NCBI GenBank assembly: GCA_049591295.1
Contig: JBAWEQ010000230.1
Coordinates: forward strand, 1 to 64,000
Direction: 5' to 3'
Length of the DNA: 64,000 nt
From: DTPS01 sp049591295
Lineage (GTDB): Bacteria; Acidobacteriota; UBA4820; DSQY01
A program made the translations under genes and the position numbers. This document shows positions 44,164 through 53,281 of the stretch, piece by piece (the first letter of the stretch is position 1; each line of letters opens with the position of its first letter). The notes below the pieces were generated by a model. It saw nothing but the letters and a program-made list of their open reading frames with translations, did no database searches and was not told the DNA's origin.

Positions 44164-46434
44164 TCAGGAAGCCTTCAGCACGTTCAGGGCGCTGCCCGCC
44201 CTGAACCACTCGATCTGCTCCGCGTTCAGCGAGTGGCGAAGGGGAAGCTCCTCGCCCGTGCCGTCGGCATGGTGCAGGACCGCGCGCACCGGTTTGCCCG
44301 GAACCAGCTCCTTCAGCCCCAGGATGCTGATGCGATCGGTTTCCTCGACCTTGTCGTAGTCTTGCGGATTGGCGAAGGTGAGGGGGAGGATCCCCTGTTT
44401 CTTGAGGTTGCTCTCGTGGATCCGGGCGAAGGAGCGCGCGATGACCGCGGCCGCGCCCAGGAAACGCGGGGACATGGCCGCGTGCTCCCGGCTGGAGCCC
44501 TCGCCGTAGTTCTCGTCCCCCACGGCCACCCAGCGCAGGCCCTTGGCCTTGTACTCCCTGGCGGTCTGGGCGAAGGGCTCGCCCTTCCGGCCAAGGAGTT
44601 GGTTCAGCCCCTTCCCCGGTTCGCCCGAGAATGCGTTGACCGCGCCGTTGAACATGTTGTCGCTGATCTTGTCGAGGTGGCCCCGGAAGCGGAGCCAGGG
44701 CCCGGCCGGGGAAATGTGGTCGGTGGTGCACTTCCCCTTGGCCTTCAGGAGGAGCGGAAGCTCCGTGAAGTCCTTGCCGTCCCAGGCGGGAAAGGGGGTG
44801 AGGATCTGGAGGCGCCCGCTGTCGGGGGCGACCCTCACCGCCACCGCCGAGCCGTCGGAGGCTGGCGGGGCATACCCCGCCGTGTCCTTCACGAAGCCCT
44901 TCTCGGGAAGATCGGGGGCGCTGCCGGGCGCTTCCAGAGCGAATTCCGAGCCGTCGGGAGCCCTCAGCTTGTCGGTGACGGGGTTGAAGGTCAGACGGCC
45001 CGCCAGGGCGTAGGCCACAACCAGCTCGGGGCTGGTGAGGAAGGAGAGGGTCGTGGGGTTGCCGTCATTGCGGCGCGGAAAGTTGCGGTTGAAGGAGGAG
45101 ATGATGGAGTTCTTCTCTCCCGGCTTGAGGTCGTCTCTTTTCCACTGACCGATGCAGGGGCCGCAAGCGTTGGCGAGGACCAGGGCGCCGATGGCCTCCA
45201 GGGCGGCCATCTGTCCGTCCCGTTCGATGGTGGCCCTGACCTGCTCGCTCCCGGGAGTGACCATCAGGGGCACCGCGGTCTTCATGCCCCGCGCGGAGGC
45301 CTGGCTTGCCACCTGGACGGCGCGGCCCATGTCCTCGTAGGAGGAGTTGGTGCAAGAACCGACCAGGGCGAAGGTCAGGGCCTCCGGGTACCCCTCCTTG
45401 GAAACGGCGGCCTTCAGCTCCGAGGTGGTCCGGGCCAGATCCGGCGTGTGGGGCCCCGTGACGTGCGGCTCCAGCTTCGAGAGGTCGATCTCGATGATCT
45501 GCTCGAAGAACCGGGCCGGTTCAAGCTCCACCTCGGGATCGGCGCCCAGCAGCTCGGGGTGCTTCCGGGCCAGGTCGGCCAGCGCCGTCCGGGCCGTGCC
45601 GCGGAGGTAGGCATCCATGCGTTCATCGTAGGGAAAGACCGAAGTGGTGGCGCCCAGCTCGGCGCCCATGTTGGTGATCGTACCTTTGCCCGTGCAGGAG
45701 AGGGCCCTGACGCCGGGCCCGAAGTACTCCACCACGCGGTTGGTTCCTCCCTTCACCGTGAGGATGCCCAGGAGCTTGAGAATCACGTCCTTGGGGCTGG
45801 TCCAGCCGGAGGGCGTGCCCGTGAGGCGCACCCCCAGGATCTTCGGATGCAGCACCTCCCATGGGAACCCGGCCATGACGTCCACGGCGTCGGCGCCCCC
45901 CACGCCCGAGGCCCACATGGCGAGTCCGCCCGCGTTGGGAGTGTGGCTGTCGGTCCCGATCATCATGCCGCCGGGAAAGGCGTAGTTCTCCAGGACCACC
46001 TGGTGAATGATGCCCGCGCCCGGTTTCCAGAAACCGATCCCGTACTTGGCCGAGGCGGATGCGAGGAATTCGTAGACCTCGCGGTTCTCGTCCAGGGCCG
46101 TCTTCATATCGGCGCCGGCACCGGCGTGGGCGCGAATGAGGTGGTCGCAGTGGACGGTCGTGGGCACCGCGACGCTCGGCCTGCCCGCCTGCATGAACTG
46201 AAGGATGGCCATCTGGGCCGTGGCGTCCTGCATGGCCACCCGGTCCGGCCGAAGGGCGAGGTAGCTCTTGCCGGGCTCCAGCTCGGCCCGCTCGGGGTTG
46301 TCCAGGTGGCCGTAGAGCAGCTTTTCTGCGAAGGTGAGAGGGCGCCCCAGGCGTCGCCGGATGACCGCCAGGGCGGCGGCCGTCCGATCATAGGTCCGGG
46401 CCACCAGCTCGGGGGTCGTTTCGATGGTCGGCAT
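44164..46434 (-). CDS. acnA: Aconitate hydratase (mitochondrial-type)
   Basis: Encodes 756 residues, the size of mitochondrial-type aconitases rather than AcnB (about 860). It isomerises citrate to isocitrate via a [4Fe-4S] cluster. Cluster-ligand motifs are GSCTNSS and ANACGPCIGQW, with a third Cys-rich region; the substrate site region TDSHTPNAGGLAMWASGVGGADA is intact, as is the swivel domain GDENYGEGSSREHAAMSPR. The ATG at 46434 has AAGGAG upstream. It is last in a minus-strand run. AcnA is a convenience symbol. Confidence 0.93.
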   Translation of the reverse strand: MPTIETTPELVARTYDRTAAALAVIRRRLGRPLTFAEKLLYGHLDNPERAELEPGKSYLALRPDRVAMQDATAQMAILQFMQAGRPSVAVPTTVHCDHLIRAHAGAGADMKTALDENREVYEFLASASAKYGIGFWKPGAGIIHQVVLENYAFPGGMMIGTDSHTPNAGGLAMWASGVGGADAVDVMAGFPWEVLHPKILGVRLTGTPSGWTSPKDVILKLLGILTVKGGTNRVVEYFGPGVRALSCTGKGTITNMGAELGATTSVFPYDERMDAYLRGTARTALADLARKHPELLGADPEVELEPARFFEQIIEIDLSKLEPHVTGPHTPDLARTTSELKAAVSKEGYPEALTFALVGSCTNSSYEDMGRAVQVASQASARGMKTAVPLMVTPGSEQVRATIERDGQMAALEAIGALVLANACGPCIGQWKRDDLKPGEKNSIISSFNRNFPRRNDGNPTTLSFLTSPELVVAYALAGRLTFNPVTDKLRAPDGSEFALEAPGSAPDLPEKGFVKDTAGYAPPASDGSAVAVRVAPDSGRLQILTPFPAWDGKDFTELPLLLKAKGKCTTDHISPAGPWLRFRGHLDKISDNMFNGAVNAFSGEPGKGLNQLLGRKGEPFAQTAREYKAKGLRWVAVGDENYGEGSSREHAAMSPRFLGAAAVIARSFARIHESNLKKQGILPLTFANPQDYDKVEETDRISILGLKELVPGKPVRAVLHHADGTGEELPLRHSLNAEQIEWFRAGSALNVLKAS

Positions 46435-46540
46435 GGCTTTCTCCTTGATCGATTTCATGCCCAGTCTATCGTAAAACGTGGATCGGGGCGAATGATTCCG
46501 CGGGATGGAAGAGCCTGGCGAGAGACGCGGGATGTGGGAG

Positions 46541-46568
46541 GCGAAACGCGAGGCGCGAGACGCGAGAC
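46541..46568. repeat. 7-bp tandem repeat (GCGAGAC)n
   Basis: Four contiguous units, GCGAAAC, GCGAGGC, GCGAGAC, GCGAGAC, just upstream of the aconitase gene in a spacer of about 150 bases between truD and acnA. Confidence 0.75.
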
Positions 46569-46582
46569 GCAAAGAGGCTTCT

Positions 46583-47578
46583 TCATTCCCTTTGCGGTCT
46601 GTCGGGAGGGATGACCTCCACGCCCAGCTCCTGAAGGAGCACGCTGGCGTAAGAGCCGGGCGGCAGCTCGAAGGACAGGAACGCCGCGCCGCTTTCCATG
46701 GTGAGCGCGATGGGATCCGCTGGAACCCGCAGGAACCGCCTCGTGCCGGGCACGCGCGATGCGCCCAGGCTGCCGGGAGTCAGGCCGTGGGAGGCCAGAA
46801 CTCCGCACTCCAGCCGCCAGGCCTCCCCGCAGGGCCTTGCCATCTTGCCTCCGAAAATGGGCCCGGTGGGGGAGATCTCCAGTCGGGCCACTCGACTTCG
46901 GAGGGGCTCGTCCACCTCCTCTGCGACGAACTCGCCGCCCGAGTCGTGCCGCTTCATGAGGTCGCCGGACAAGGGCCAGGGCCAGAGGCCTCGCGCCCGC
47001 CGGAGAGCCAGGAGCTCGTTGAAGAGGAGGGCCTGAAAGACCGAGACGGCAAAGCGCGACCGGCGGAAGGCGCCCGGGCGCCTGATGCCCAGAAAGGTCC
47101 TGTGCCCCTCCTCGATGGCGGAGCCGTCGGCGAAACGCTGGGGGCCGAAGGCGTTGGCGAGGCCGTCGGCTTCGATGCGGCGGCACCCCTCGGCAAGCGG
47201 TCCCTCCTCATGGCCTCCCTCCAGCTCGACGCGGATGGAGAAGCGGTTTCCTGCCAGCTTGCCGGTCCGAAGCTTGTGGGGGTGCTGGATCGCCGAGAGC
47301 ACCTCGCAGCCCAGCTCGCGAAGCACGCGCTCGGCCTGTCGGGCCGCGTGCCTTGGCAGGGAGAGGGTCTGCACCGACACGGCGTCCCGGTCCTTCATCC
47401 CCGCGCAGCCCAGATCCTCCTCCTTCAGGCGCAGGCGGCGCTGGAGCTCCCTCAGGAGAAAGGGGGTGGACATCCCCGAGCGGCGCACCGTGAGGTAGAG
47501 GTGGTCCCCCCGGCCGCTCGGGGCGAACAGCGGCAACTCCTCGACGGTAAAGGTGGCGGGGGACTGGCGGAAGCGCAT
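46583..47578 (-). CDS. truD: tRNA pseudouridine(13) synthase
   Basis: Encodes 331 residues. It isomerises U13 of tRNA-Glu and relatives. The catalytic Asp is in the conserved GMKDRDAVSVQ block (about residues 60-70); NAFGPQRFADG and GPIFGGKM are family motifs. GGGGAGG precedes ATG 47578. It lies about 90 bases past larC on the same strand. Confidence 0.9.
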   Translation of the reverse strand: MRFRQSPATFTVEELPLFAPSGRGDHLYLTVRRSGMSTPFLLRELQRRLRLKEEDLGCAGMKDRDAVSVQTLSLPRHAARQAERVLRELGCEVLSAIQHPHKLRTGKLAGNRFSIRVELEGGHEEGPLAEGCRRIEADGLANAFGPQRFADGSAIEEGHRTFLGIRRPGAFRRSRFAVSVFQALLFNELLALRRARGLWPWPLSGDLMKRHDSGGEFVAEEVDEPLRSRVARLEISPTGPIFGGKMARPCGEAWRLECGVLASHGLTPGSLGASRVPGTRRFLRVPADPIALTMESGAAFLSFELPPGSYASVLLQELGVEVIPPDRPQRE

Positions 47579-47671
47579 GGCAGGGCCTCCCCAGGGATCA
47601 GCCGGCGCGGCGGCCGATATGCCTGATGAAGGGGGGATTCGAGGGAGGGAGCTCTGGACGGCGCGATCGCC

Positions 47672-48823
47672 TCATTTCAGGAAGGGCTCCAGCTCCTGGA
47701 GAAGGAGCAGGGCGGGCACGCCGGTCGCCTCGCTGAGGGCGCGGAGGTCCTCCCACTCGACGTGGGAGCGCCGCGCGCCGGAGGGCGCCGTGATCCGTTT
47801 CACTCGCAAAGGTCCGCGGGGCGTGGCGACCGACTCGACCTGACGGGGCAGCTCTCTCCGCTCCCAGCGGGTGAAGCGCACACCCGTGGTGGTGGTGTGC
47901 TCGAGGAGGAGGTCTGAGAACCGGGCCTCTTCTCCTACCCCGCACAGAAGCGTGACGATCCAGGCGGAGCGTCCCTTCTTGGCCACGACGGGGGTGAGAA
48001 AGAGGTCGAGCGCACCCTGTGCCCGGATCGCCTCCAGTGCTCCGGCCAGGAGCTCGGGGCTCATATCGTCCACCTGGGTCTCGATGACGGCCACCGCTCC
48101 GTCGGTCGGCTCCTCGGCCACGAGCAGGGCCCGCAGAACGTTGGGGGCGCCTTCGGAGTCGTGGGAGCCGGCGCCGTACCCCACGCCGGCGATTCTCCCG
48201 CGGGGCAGCGAACCGAATCGCCGGGCCAGCGTCACGGCCAGGGCCGCGCCGGTGGGCGTGGTCCTCTCCAGGGGAGCGCCGGCGCTGAAGACCGGTACGC
48301 CCTTCAATATTTCCACCACCGCCGGAGGCGGCACGGGGAAGGTGCCGTGTTCCATGGTGGTGAAGCCGCTGCCCAGGTTCATGGGGCCGCATTCCACCTC
48401 CGGCCGGCCGAGGGCCTCCCATGCGGCGCACGCGCCCACGATGTCGGCGATGGCGTCCGCCGCGCCGACCTCGTGGAAGTGCACCTTCTCCACCGCGACT
48501 CCGTGCACCTTCGCCTCGGCCTCGCCCAGCCTTCGAAAGGCCTCGCAGGCCCGCTCCGAAACGGCTGCGGGCAACCCCGCCCCTCCAATGAGGGAGAGTA
48601 TGGAGGAAAGGCCTCGATGGCCGTGCTCAGCGGGCATCTCCACGCGGCCGTATGTGGCCGCGAGGCCCTGCCTGCGCACCTTTTGGAAACGAAACGCCAA
48701 ACCTCCCATGCCGAGTCGTCCCAGTGCGCCGTTGACGGCCTCGGGCGCCGCGCCGGCGTCCACGAGGGCGGCCACGGTCATGTCGCCGGCCATCCCCATG
48801 AAGGGATCGAAGTAGAGGATCAT
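47672..48823 (-). CDS. larC: LarC, nickel-pincer cofactor biosynthesis protein
   Basis: Encodes 383 residues. LarC installs nickel into the pyridinium thiocarboxylate cofactor of lactate racemase-type enzymes. Conserved blocks: YFDPFMGMAGDMTVAALVD at the N-terminus, VEKVHFHEVGAADAIADI in the middle and RTTPTGAALAVTLA. In Lactobacillus, larC is read through a programmed frameshift; here it is one uninterrupted frame. LarB and LarE are not adjacent. The ATG at 48823 follows GAGG. Confidence 0.88.
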   Translation of the reverse strand: MILYFDPFMGMAGDMTVAALVDAGAAPEAVNGALGRLGMGGLAFRFQKVRRQGLAATYGRVEMPAEHGHRGLSSILSLIGGAGLPAAVSERACEAFRRLGEAEAKVHGVAVEKVHFHEVGAADAIADIVGACAAWEALGRPEVECGPMNLGSGFTTMEHGTFPVPPPAVVEILKGVPVFSAGAPLERTTPTGAALAVTLARRFGSLPRGRIAGVGYGAGSHDSEGAPNVLRALLVAEEPTDGAVAVIETQVDDMSPELLAGALEAIRAQGALDLFLTPVVAKKGRSAWIVTLLCGVGEEARFSDLLLEHTTTTGVRFTRWERRELPRQVESVATPRGPLRVKRITAPSGARRSHVEWEDLRALSEATGVPALLLLQELEPFLK

Positions 48824-48860
48824 GGTTGAAGCCTCGCGGAAAGCGTGACAAAAAGACCAA

Positions 48861-48881
48861 GGACCGAGGACTGAGGACCGA
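48861..48881. repeat. 7-bp tandem repeat (GGACCGA)3
   Basis: Units GGACCGA, GGACTGA, GGACCGA in the spacer between plsC and larC. Confidence 0.6.
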
Positions 48882-48979
48882 CTGGGCAATTGGCAGCGAG
48901 CGTGCTTTTCATCGTCATTGGATCCGCACCCTTTTCCGTTTCGTTGCGAGCACGCAGCGCCCGGCACGCAGTCCTCATC

Positions 48980-49762
48980 CTACGAGATCCCCTTCGCCTT
49001 CTCGTCCCCAAGTTCTTCCAGAATGGCCGTCCGCGCCCGCACGAGAAGGTCGTCTCGATCCTCGTAACCCAGGCCTTCGGTGGAAATCGGCTCCAGGAAA
49101 GTGACGCGGATGGTGTCCGGCCGCACCGTGAAAACATGGCGCCCCTGCACCCTCCGCGCACCGTGGATGACGAAAGGCACCAGCGAAACGCCGGCGTCGA
49201 TGGCCAGTACGAAGGGACCCTTCTTGAACGCCATCAGCTCATTGTGCGTGCTGCGCGTGGCCTCCGGGAAGAAGACGAGGCTCATCCCCATTTTGCGGAT
49301 GCGCTCCGCGAGCCTCTTCATGGTTTGAAGGGACTTGTGGCTCCGTCCCCGGTCGATGAAGGGGAAGCGGCTCGCCCAGAGGGCCCAGCCAAGAACAGGC
49401 ACCCACTGAAGCTCCTTCTTCGGAGTAAAACGGAAGCGGTGGTCCCTAAGGGCCAGGACCATGACGTAGATATCGAAGTTGCTCGTATGGTTTCCTACCA
49501 GCACCCGGGCCTCGTTGCGCACCAATCTCTCCATCCCCTCGATCTCCAGGCGGACGCCCGCCACGCGCAGGATGGACCGGGACCAAAGCCGCGCGAGAAA
49601 CAAGACCATGTCCCCGCGGCTGATGGGAGAGAGAAGAATGGCGATGGGGCCGAGGATGAGAACCCCCGCCGCCATCACGGCGTGGGTCGCCAGACTGCGG
49701 ACGAGGGAGGCCTGGGGTGCATCGGCGCGGTCCGAGGCCAGCGCCATGTCGTCACTCGGCAA
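48980..49762 (-). CDS. plsC: 1-acylglycerol-3-phosphate acyltransferase
   Basis: Encodes 260 residues with a membrane helix near residues 27-50. It acylates lysophosphatidic acid, giving phosphatidic acid. The NHTSNFD block carries the H-x4-D catalytic pair (about residue 92), FIDRGR is motif II, and the acceptor motif is FPEATRS, with Ala where Gly is usual (EGTR). TTG at 49762 has GGAGGGG upstream; ATG at 49747 is the alternative start. Confidence 0.88.
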   Translation of the reverse strand: MPSDDMALASDRADAPQASLVRSLATHAVMAAGVLILGPIAILLSPISRGDMVLFLARLWSRSILRVAGVRLEIEGMERLVRNEARVLVGNHTSNFDIYVMVLALRDHRFRFTPKKELQWVPVLGWALWASRFPFIDRGRSHKSLQTMKRLAERIRKMGMSLVFFPEATRSTHNELMAFKKGPFVLAIDAGVSLVPFVIHGARRVQGRHVFTVRPDTIRVTFLEPISTEGLGYEDRDDLLVRARTAILEELGDEKAKGIS

Positions 49763-49827
49763 AGGGACACCCCTCCACTACCCGATTATACACGGCTGCC
49801 CGAGGCGATGGCGAGTCCGGGTCCCCC

Positions 49828-50529
49828 TCACCCCACCATGGCGGCCATGATGTGCAGCGGCAGCGAGATGAAAAGAAAGGAGGAGACCGCCAACAGGGGC
49901 TGCAGGACAAAGTTGAGCAGGGGCGTGAAGAAGATCAACAGCAGGAGGATGGGACCGTAACGACGGATTCCCTCGTAGAACCGGTGGACGCCGTACGGCA
50001 GGAGGGCGGAGAGGATCCAGGAGCCGTCCAGTGGCGGTATGGGGATGAGGTTGAAGGTGGCGAGCACGAGGTTGATCATGCCCAGCTGGAGAACCCACCA
50101 GGGACCGCTGTAGCGGGTGCCGAGCTGATCGAAGAGGCTGGCGGCCGGCATGAAGAACAGGAACGTCCCCAGGATCAGGGTGGTGAGCAGGGTCAGGAGC
50201 AGGTTGCTGATGGGACCCGCGGCGCCCACCAGGGCTCCGTCGCGGCGAACGTGCTTGAAGTTGCGGCTGATCACGGGTACCGGCTTGGCCCACCCGAAGA
50301 TCGGCCCTCCCAGAAAGGCCATGACCGCGGGAAGAAGGATGGTTCCCAGCGGGTCGATGTGGGGGATGGGGTTCAGGGTGATCCTGCCCAGCATGCGGGC
50401 GGTGTGGTCCCCGAGTTTGTCGGCCATCCAGCCGTGCGCGCTCTCGTGAACCGAGAGGGAGAACAAGATGATGAGGACCTGCAAAATGATGGTGAGAACG
50501 CTTTGTGGGGTGAGGTCAATACCGTGCAA
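49828..50529 (-). CDS. Site-2 protease-like M50 metallopeptidase
   Basis: Encodes 233 residues with about six membrane helices. The zinc motif HESAH (residues 28-32, HExxH) and the second zinc ligand block NLIPIPPLDGS identify the M50 family, which cleaves membrane-embedded substrates. There is no PDZ or CBS domain, the compact form typical of rhomboid-independent S2P in many phyla. The substrate is unknown. The start is TTG at 50529 with GGAG seven bases upstream; no ATG lies in frame near it. Confidence 0.87.
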   Translation of the reverse strand: MHGIDLTPQSVLTIILQVLIILFSLSVHESAHGWMADKLGDHTARMLGRITLNPIPHIDPLGTILLPAVMAFLGGPIFGWAKPVPVISRNFKHVRRDGALVGAAGPISNLLLTLLTTLILGTFLFFMPAASLFDQLGTRYSGPWWVLQLGMINLVLATFNLIPIPPLDGSWILSALLPYGVHRFYEGIRRYGPILLLLIFFTPLLNFVLQPLLAVSSFLFISLPLHIMAAMVG

Positions 50530-50552
50530 CGGTGATCTCCTTGAGGTGGCGG

Positions 50553-51662
50553 TTAGAGCCGCATGGGGGCGAGGATGGTCTCATCCAGAAGCGGGGCCAC
50601 CCGGCGGATTCGCTCCCCGCGGTCCCCGCCCGAGGCCCGAATCTCCACTGCATCCTGCTCCCTTCCATCGGAGTAGCGGGCCACGATGGCCGCGCACAGG
50701 GCCTCCTCCGCTTCGGATGGGAGGGACTCGTCGGTGACGGCCACGGGGCCCTTCACGGCAACGGCCTCCAGCCGCACGCGGCCGGCGGTGAAGCGCTCGA
50801 GGAAGAGGTTCTCCTCCTCCCTCCGTCCGAGAACCAGCTTCAGGGTCGGCGAGATCCGGAAGTGCCTTCCCACCTTGAGGAGGGCCACGTCCTCCCAGCC
50901 CATGCGCTCCTTGCCCCTGTGCGTCATCTTGTCGCGGAACTTTCTGGTGTAGTTCTCGTCGGTCAGGAAGCAGCAGCCCCCCGCCGGGGAGGGGTAGTCG
51001 GTGATGCCGCGGGCCTCGACGAGGTCCATCTGGACTCGTCGGCCCCGGCCGCGGATGGACAGGAGTTTGGACCGGTCCACCATGCCCTGGCGCTCGGGCG
51101 CCGTGGCCTCGAGGAGCTGCGCCGACAGGGGGCGGAGGAGCCTGTCGCCCAGTCCGGACTCGCGCTGGATCACGCGCATGGGGTCCTTCCTCTGGCTCAT
51201 GGGCCGCTGGCCCAGCACCTCGCCCGTGGCCACGAAGTCCGCACCCTCCTCCTCCATGAGGGCCTTGGCCTTCTTGAGCATGTGGGTCCGGCAGTCGATG
51301 CAGGGGTTCATGTGGGCGCCGTAGCCGTGCTTGGGGTTGAAGACCACCTCCAGATAATCTTCGGAGAGGTCCACCATCCGGACGGGAATCTTCAGGTCGG
51401 CGCCGGCCCGGAGAGCCTCATTCCTCAGTTTCCTGGGGTCCTCCTCCACGGAGGCGGTGGCGCGCTTGTGGTCGGAGACGCAGAATCCCGTTGAGAAGTG
51501 GACTCCCACCACCTCAACGCCCTGCTCTTGGAGGATCCTGGCGGCCAGCGTGGAGTCCAGGCCGCCGCTCATGAGAACGACCGCCTTGGGGCGCTTCGCT
51601 GGACGCTCTACCGATTTTTCTTGAGCGGCCGTAATGGAGGCCGGTGTTTCATTCTCGCTCAT
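50553..51662 (-). CDS. PP-loop tRNA thiolation-like protein
   Basis: Encodes 369 residues. The N-terminal PP-loop ATP pyrophosphatase motif SGGLDST (about residue 32) and a NPCIDCRTHM block near residue 120 resemble the MnmA/ThiI-type thiouridylases, but the C-terminal part lacks the usual MnmA architecture, so it may be a relative acting on another tRNA position or molecule. It carries CCFLTDENY later, with more paired Cys. ATG 51662 follows GGGTGGA. It precedes the M50 gene by 23 bases. Confidence 0.75.
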   Translation of the reverse strand: MSENETPASITAAQEKSVERPAKRPKAVVLMSGGLDSTLAARILQEQGVEVVGVHFSTGFCVSDHKRATASVEEDPRKLRNEALRAGADLKIPVRMVDLSEDYLEVVFNPKHGYGAHMNPCIDCRTHMLKKAKALMEEEGADFVATGEVLGQRPMSQRKDPMRVIQRESGLGDRLLRPLSAQLLEATAPERQGMVDRSKLLSIRGRGRRVQMDLVEARGITDYPSPAGGCCFLTDENYTRKFRDKMTHRGKERMGWEDVALLKVGRHFRISPTLKLVLGRREEENLFLERFTAGRVRLEAVAVKGPVAVTDESLPSEAEEALCAAIVARYSDGREQDAVEIRASGGDRGERIRRVAPLLDETILAPMRL

Positions 51663-52075
51663 GCTCGTCCACCCTTCAAGATAGTAGCATACACGCTCAC
51701 GCTCGGGTTCATTCCCTTCGCCCCCGAAATTCTGCGTTGGGGATGCTGTTCCTCCGGTGGCGATTGTGCTTCACCGAAAGAAAGGACATTTTCTGTGAAG
51801 AGGGAGGGCCATTCCCTCCCCCTCCGCAGGCAAAGTCTGACGGAGGGACCCCCGCCCTTGGAGGCCTTCTTCCCCAGATCCAGTCCGGGGTCGAAGGCCC
51901 CCACCAATCCCTAATCAGGTGAAAGGCCATTTGCGTAAAGCAACGAGTCAACGCCGTTTGGGGCCTCCCTTTCAGTTCGATCGCGGGATTGGGGTTGCCC
52001 GGCGTCGCTCGTCCTGATACGGGGGCGTGATAAAATTCAAGCCTTGGACGATTGCGGACAGAAGGGAGGCGGTGC
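51663..52075. other. Divergent intergenic region with palindrome
   Basis: About 410 bases between the PP-loop gene and the zinc protein. There is a hairpin GGGAGGG-CCAT-TCCCTCCC near 51803, but no run of T and no convincing gene. Confidence 0.45.
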
Positions 52076-52297
52076 GTGGGCCTTCAGAGCGACAAGAAGA
52101 CTCTGCAGGGAAATGTTCAGCCGTGGCGCTGTGACCTCTGCGGGGAACCCTTCGACCCCGGTCTCGACGCCATCTGCATCCGCTGCGGCCGCCTCTGCTG
52201 CCCCGAGCACCGGGCCACGGGACGCCATCCCGGAAGCCCGGGCCTTTGCACGGAGTGCGCGGCCGCCGCCTCGCGGCTGGGGGATGAAGGCCAGTGA
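52076..52297 (+). CDS. Small zinc-ribbon/B-box-like protein
   Basis: Encodes 73 residues. It holds an arrangement of Cys/His: CDLC, then CIRC, CCPEH and CTEC, consistent with two zinc sites. The start is GTG at 52076 with GGGAGGCGG upstream. Its stop TGA overlaps the EamA start as GTGA, so the two are translationally coupled. Function unknown. Confidence 0.65.
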   Translation: MGLQSDKKTLQGNVQPWRCDLCGEPFDPGLDAICIRCGRLCCPEHRATGRHPGSPGLCTECAAAASRLGDEGQ

Positions 52298-53193
52298 CGG
52301 GGACCGACCGGCGTACCGTGAGCATCCTGGCCGTGGGCCTGGCCTCGCTCTCCTTCGCCGCCATCCTCGTTCGCTACTGCAACGCGCCGGCCCCGGTCAT
52401 CGCCTTCTGGCGCATGGGTCTGGCCACGCTCATCCTCACGCCGGTGCTCCTCGGAAGGTTGCGCCGGGAGCCCTGGAGACCGGCACTCCAGGCGCGGCTC
52501 CTGCCCTACACGCTGGGTGCCGGGGCCCTGCTGGCCATCCACTTCGCCACCTGGATCGCCTCGGTGCAGCTCACGACGGTGGCCTCTTCGCTCATCCTCA
52601 TGTCGGCGCAGCCGGTGTGGGCGGGACTGCTGGGCTACCTCTTCCTGCGCGAACCCGTGCCGAGGCGGGGGCTTCTCGCCATCGTCCTGGCCATGGCCGG
52701 TGTTGCCGTCATCGCCTGGGGCGACCTGGGTCGCGGGCCGGCCGGACTGGCGGGGGACGGCCTCGCGCTGGTCTCGGGGATTGCCGTGGCCGGTTATCTC
52801 ACGGTGGGGCGCCACCTGCGCCTAAAGCTGCCGCTCACACACTACTTGGTGGCGGTCTACGGGGTCTCGGCCATGGTCCTGGGGCTGCTCGTGTTGGGTT
52901 CGGGGGAGCGGTTCACCGGCTACGACGACCGGACGTGGCTGATGCTCGGGCTCTTGGCCCTCCTGCCCTCGGTGGTGGGCCATTCCCTGGTGAACTACGC
53001 CATCCGGCACATCGAATCGTACCGGGTGAACCTGTCCATCCTGGTGGAGCCCGTGGTCTCCACGATCCTGGCGGCCATCCTCTTCGGGGAGATCCCGGGG
53101 ACTAGGTTCTACCTGGGGGCCGGGTGCGTGGTGGCCGGCGTGGTGCTCGCCCTGTGGCTGCCGTCGGGCTGGTCGTTGGCCCGCCCGAAGTGA
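52294..53193 (+). CDS. EamA/DMT-family transporter
   Basis: Encodes 299 residues with ten membrane helices in two EamA halves. It exports or imports a small metabolite, often amino acids or nucleosides; the substrate cannot be read. Family features: RMGLATLILTPVLL in the first half, TVASSLILMSAQPVWAGLLGYLFLREP, and the second-half SILVEPVVSTILAAILFGEIPG. The GTG start at 52294 overlaps the zinc protein. Confidence 0.88.
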   Translation: MTGTDRRTVSILAVGLASLSFAAILVRYCNAPAPVIAFWRMGLATLILTPVLLGRLRREPWRPALQARLLPYTLGAGALLAIHFATWIASVQLTTVASSLILMSAQPVWAGLLGYLFLREPVPRRGLLAIVLAMAGVAVIAWGDLGRGPAGLAGDGLALVSGIAVAGYLTVGRHLRLKLPLTHYLVAVYGVSAMVLGLLVLGSGERFTGYDDRTWLMLGLLALLPSVVGHSLVNYAIRHIESYRVNLSILVEPVVSTILAAILFGEIPGTRFYLGAGCVVAGVVLALWLPSGWSLARPK

Positions 53194-53281
53194 GGCCTCA
53201 AGAGGGGGATTTCTCCGCGAGGGTCTTGACGGCCTGGAGCACCTGCTCGTCGTGGCCCTTCACCGTGACGTTCCGCCAGAT

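Noticed and set aside
44119..46614. 831-codon plus-strand frame
   Set aside because: Antisense to aconitase; no ribosome binding site or homology.
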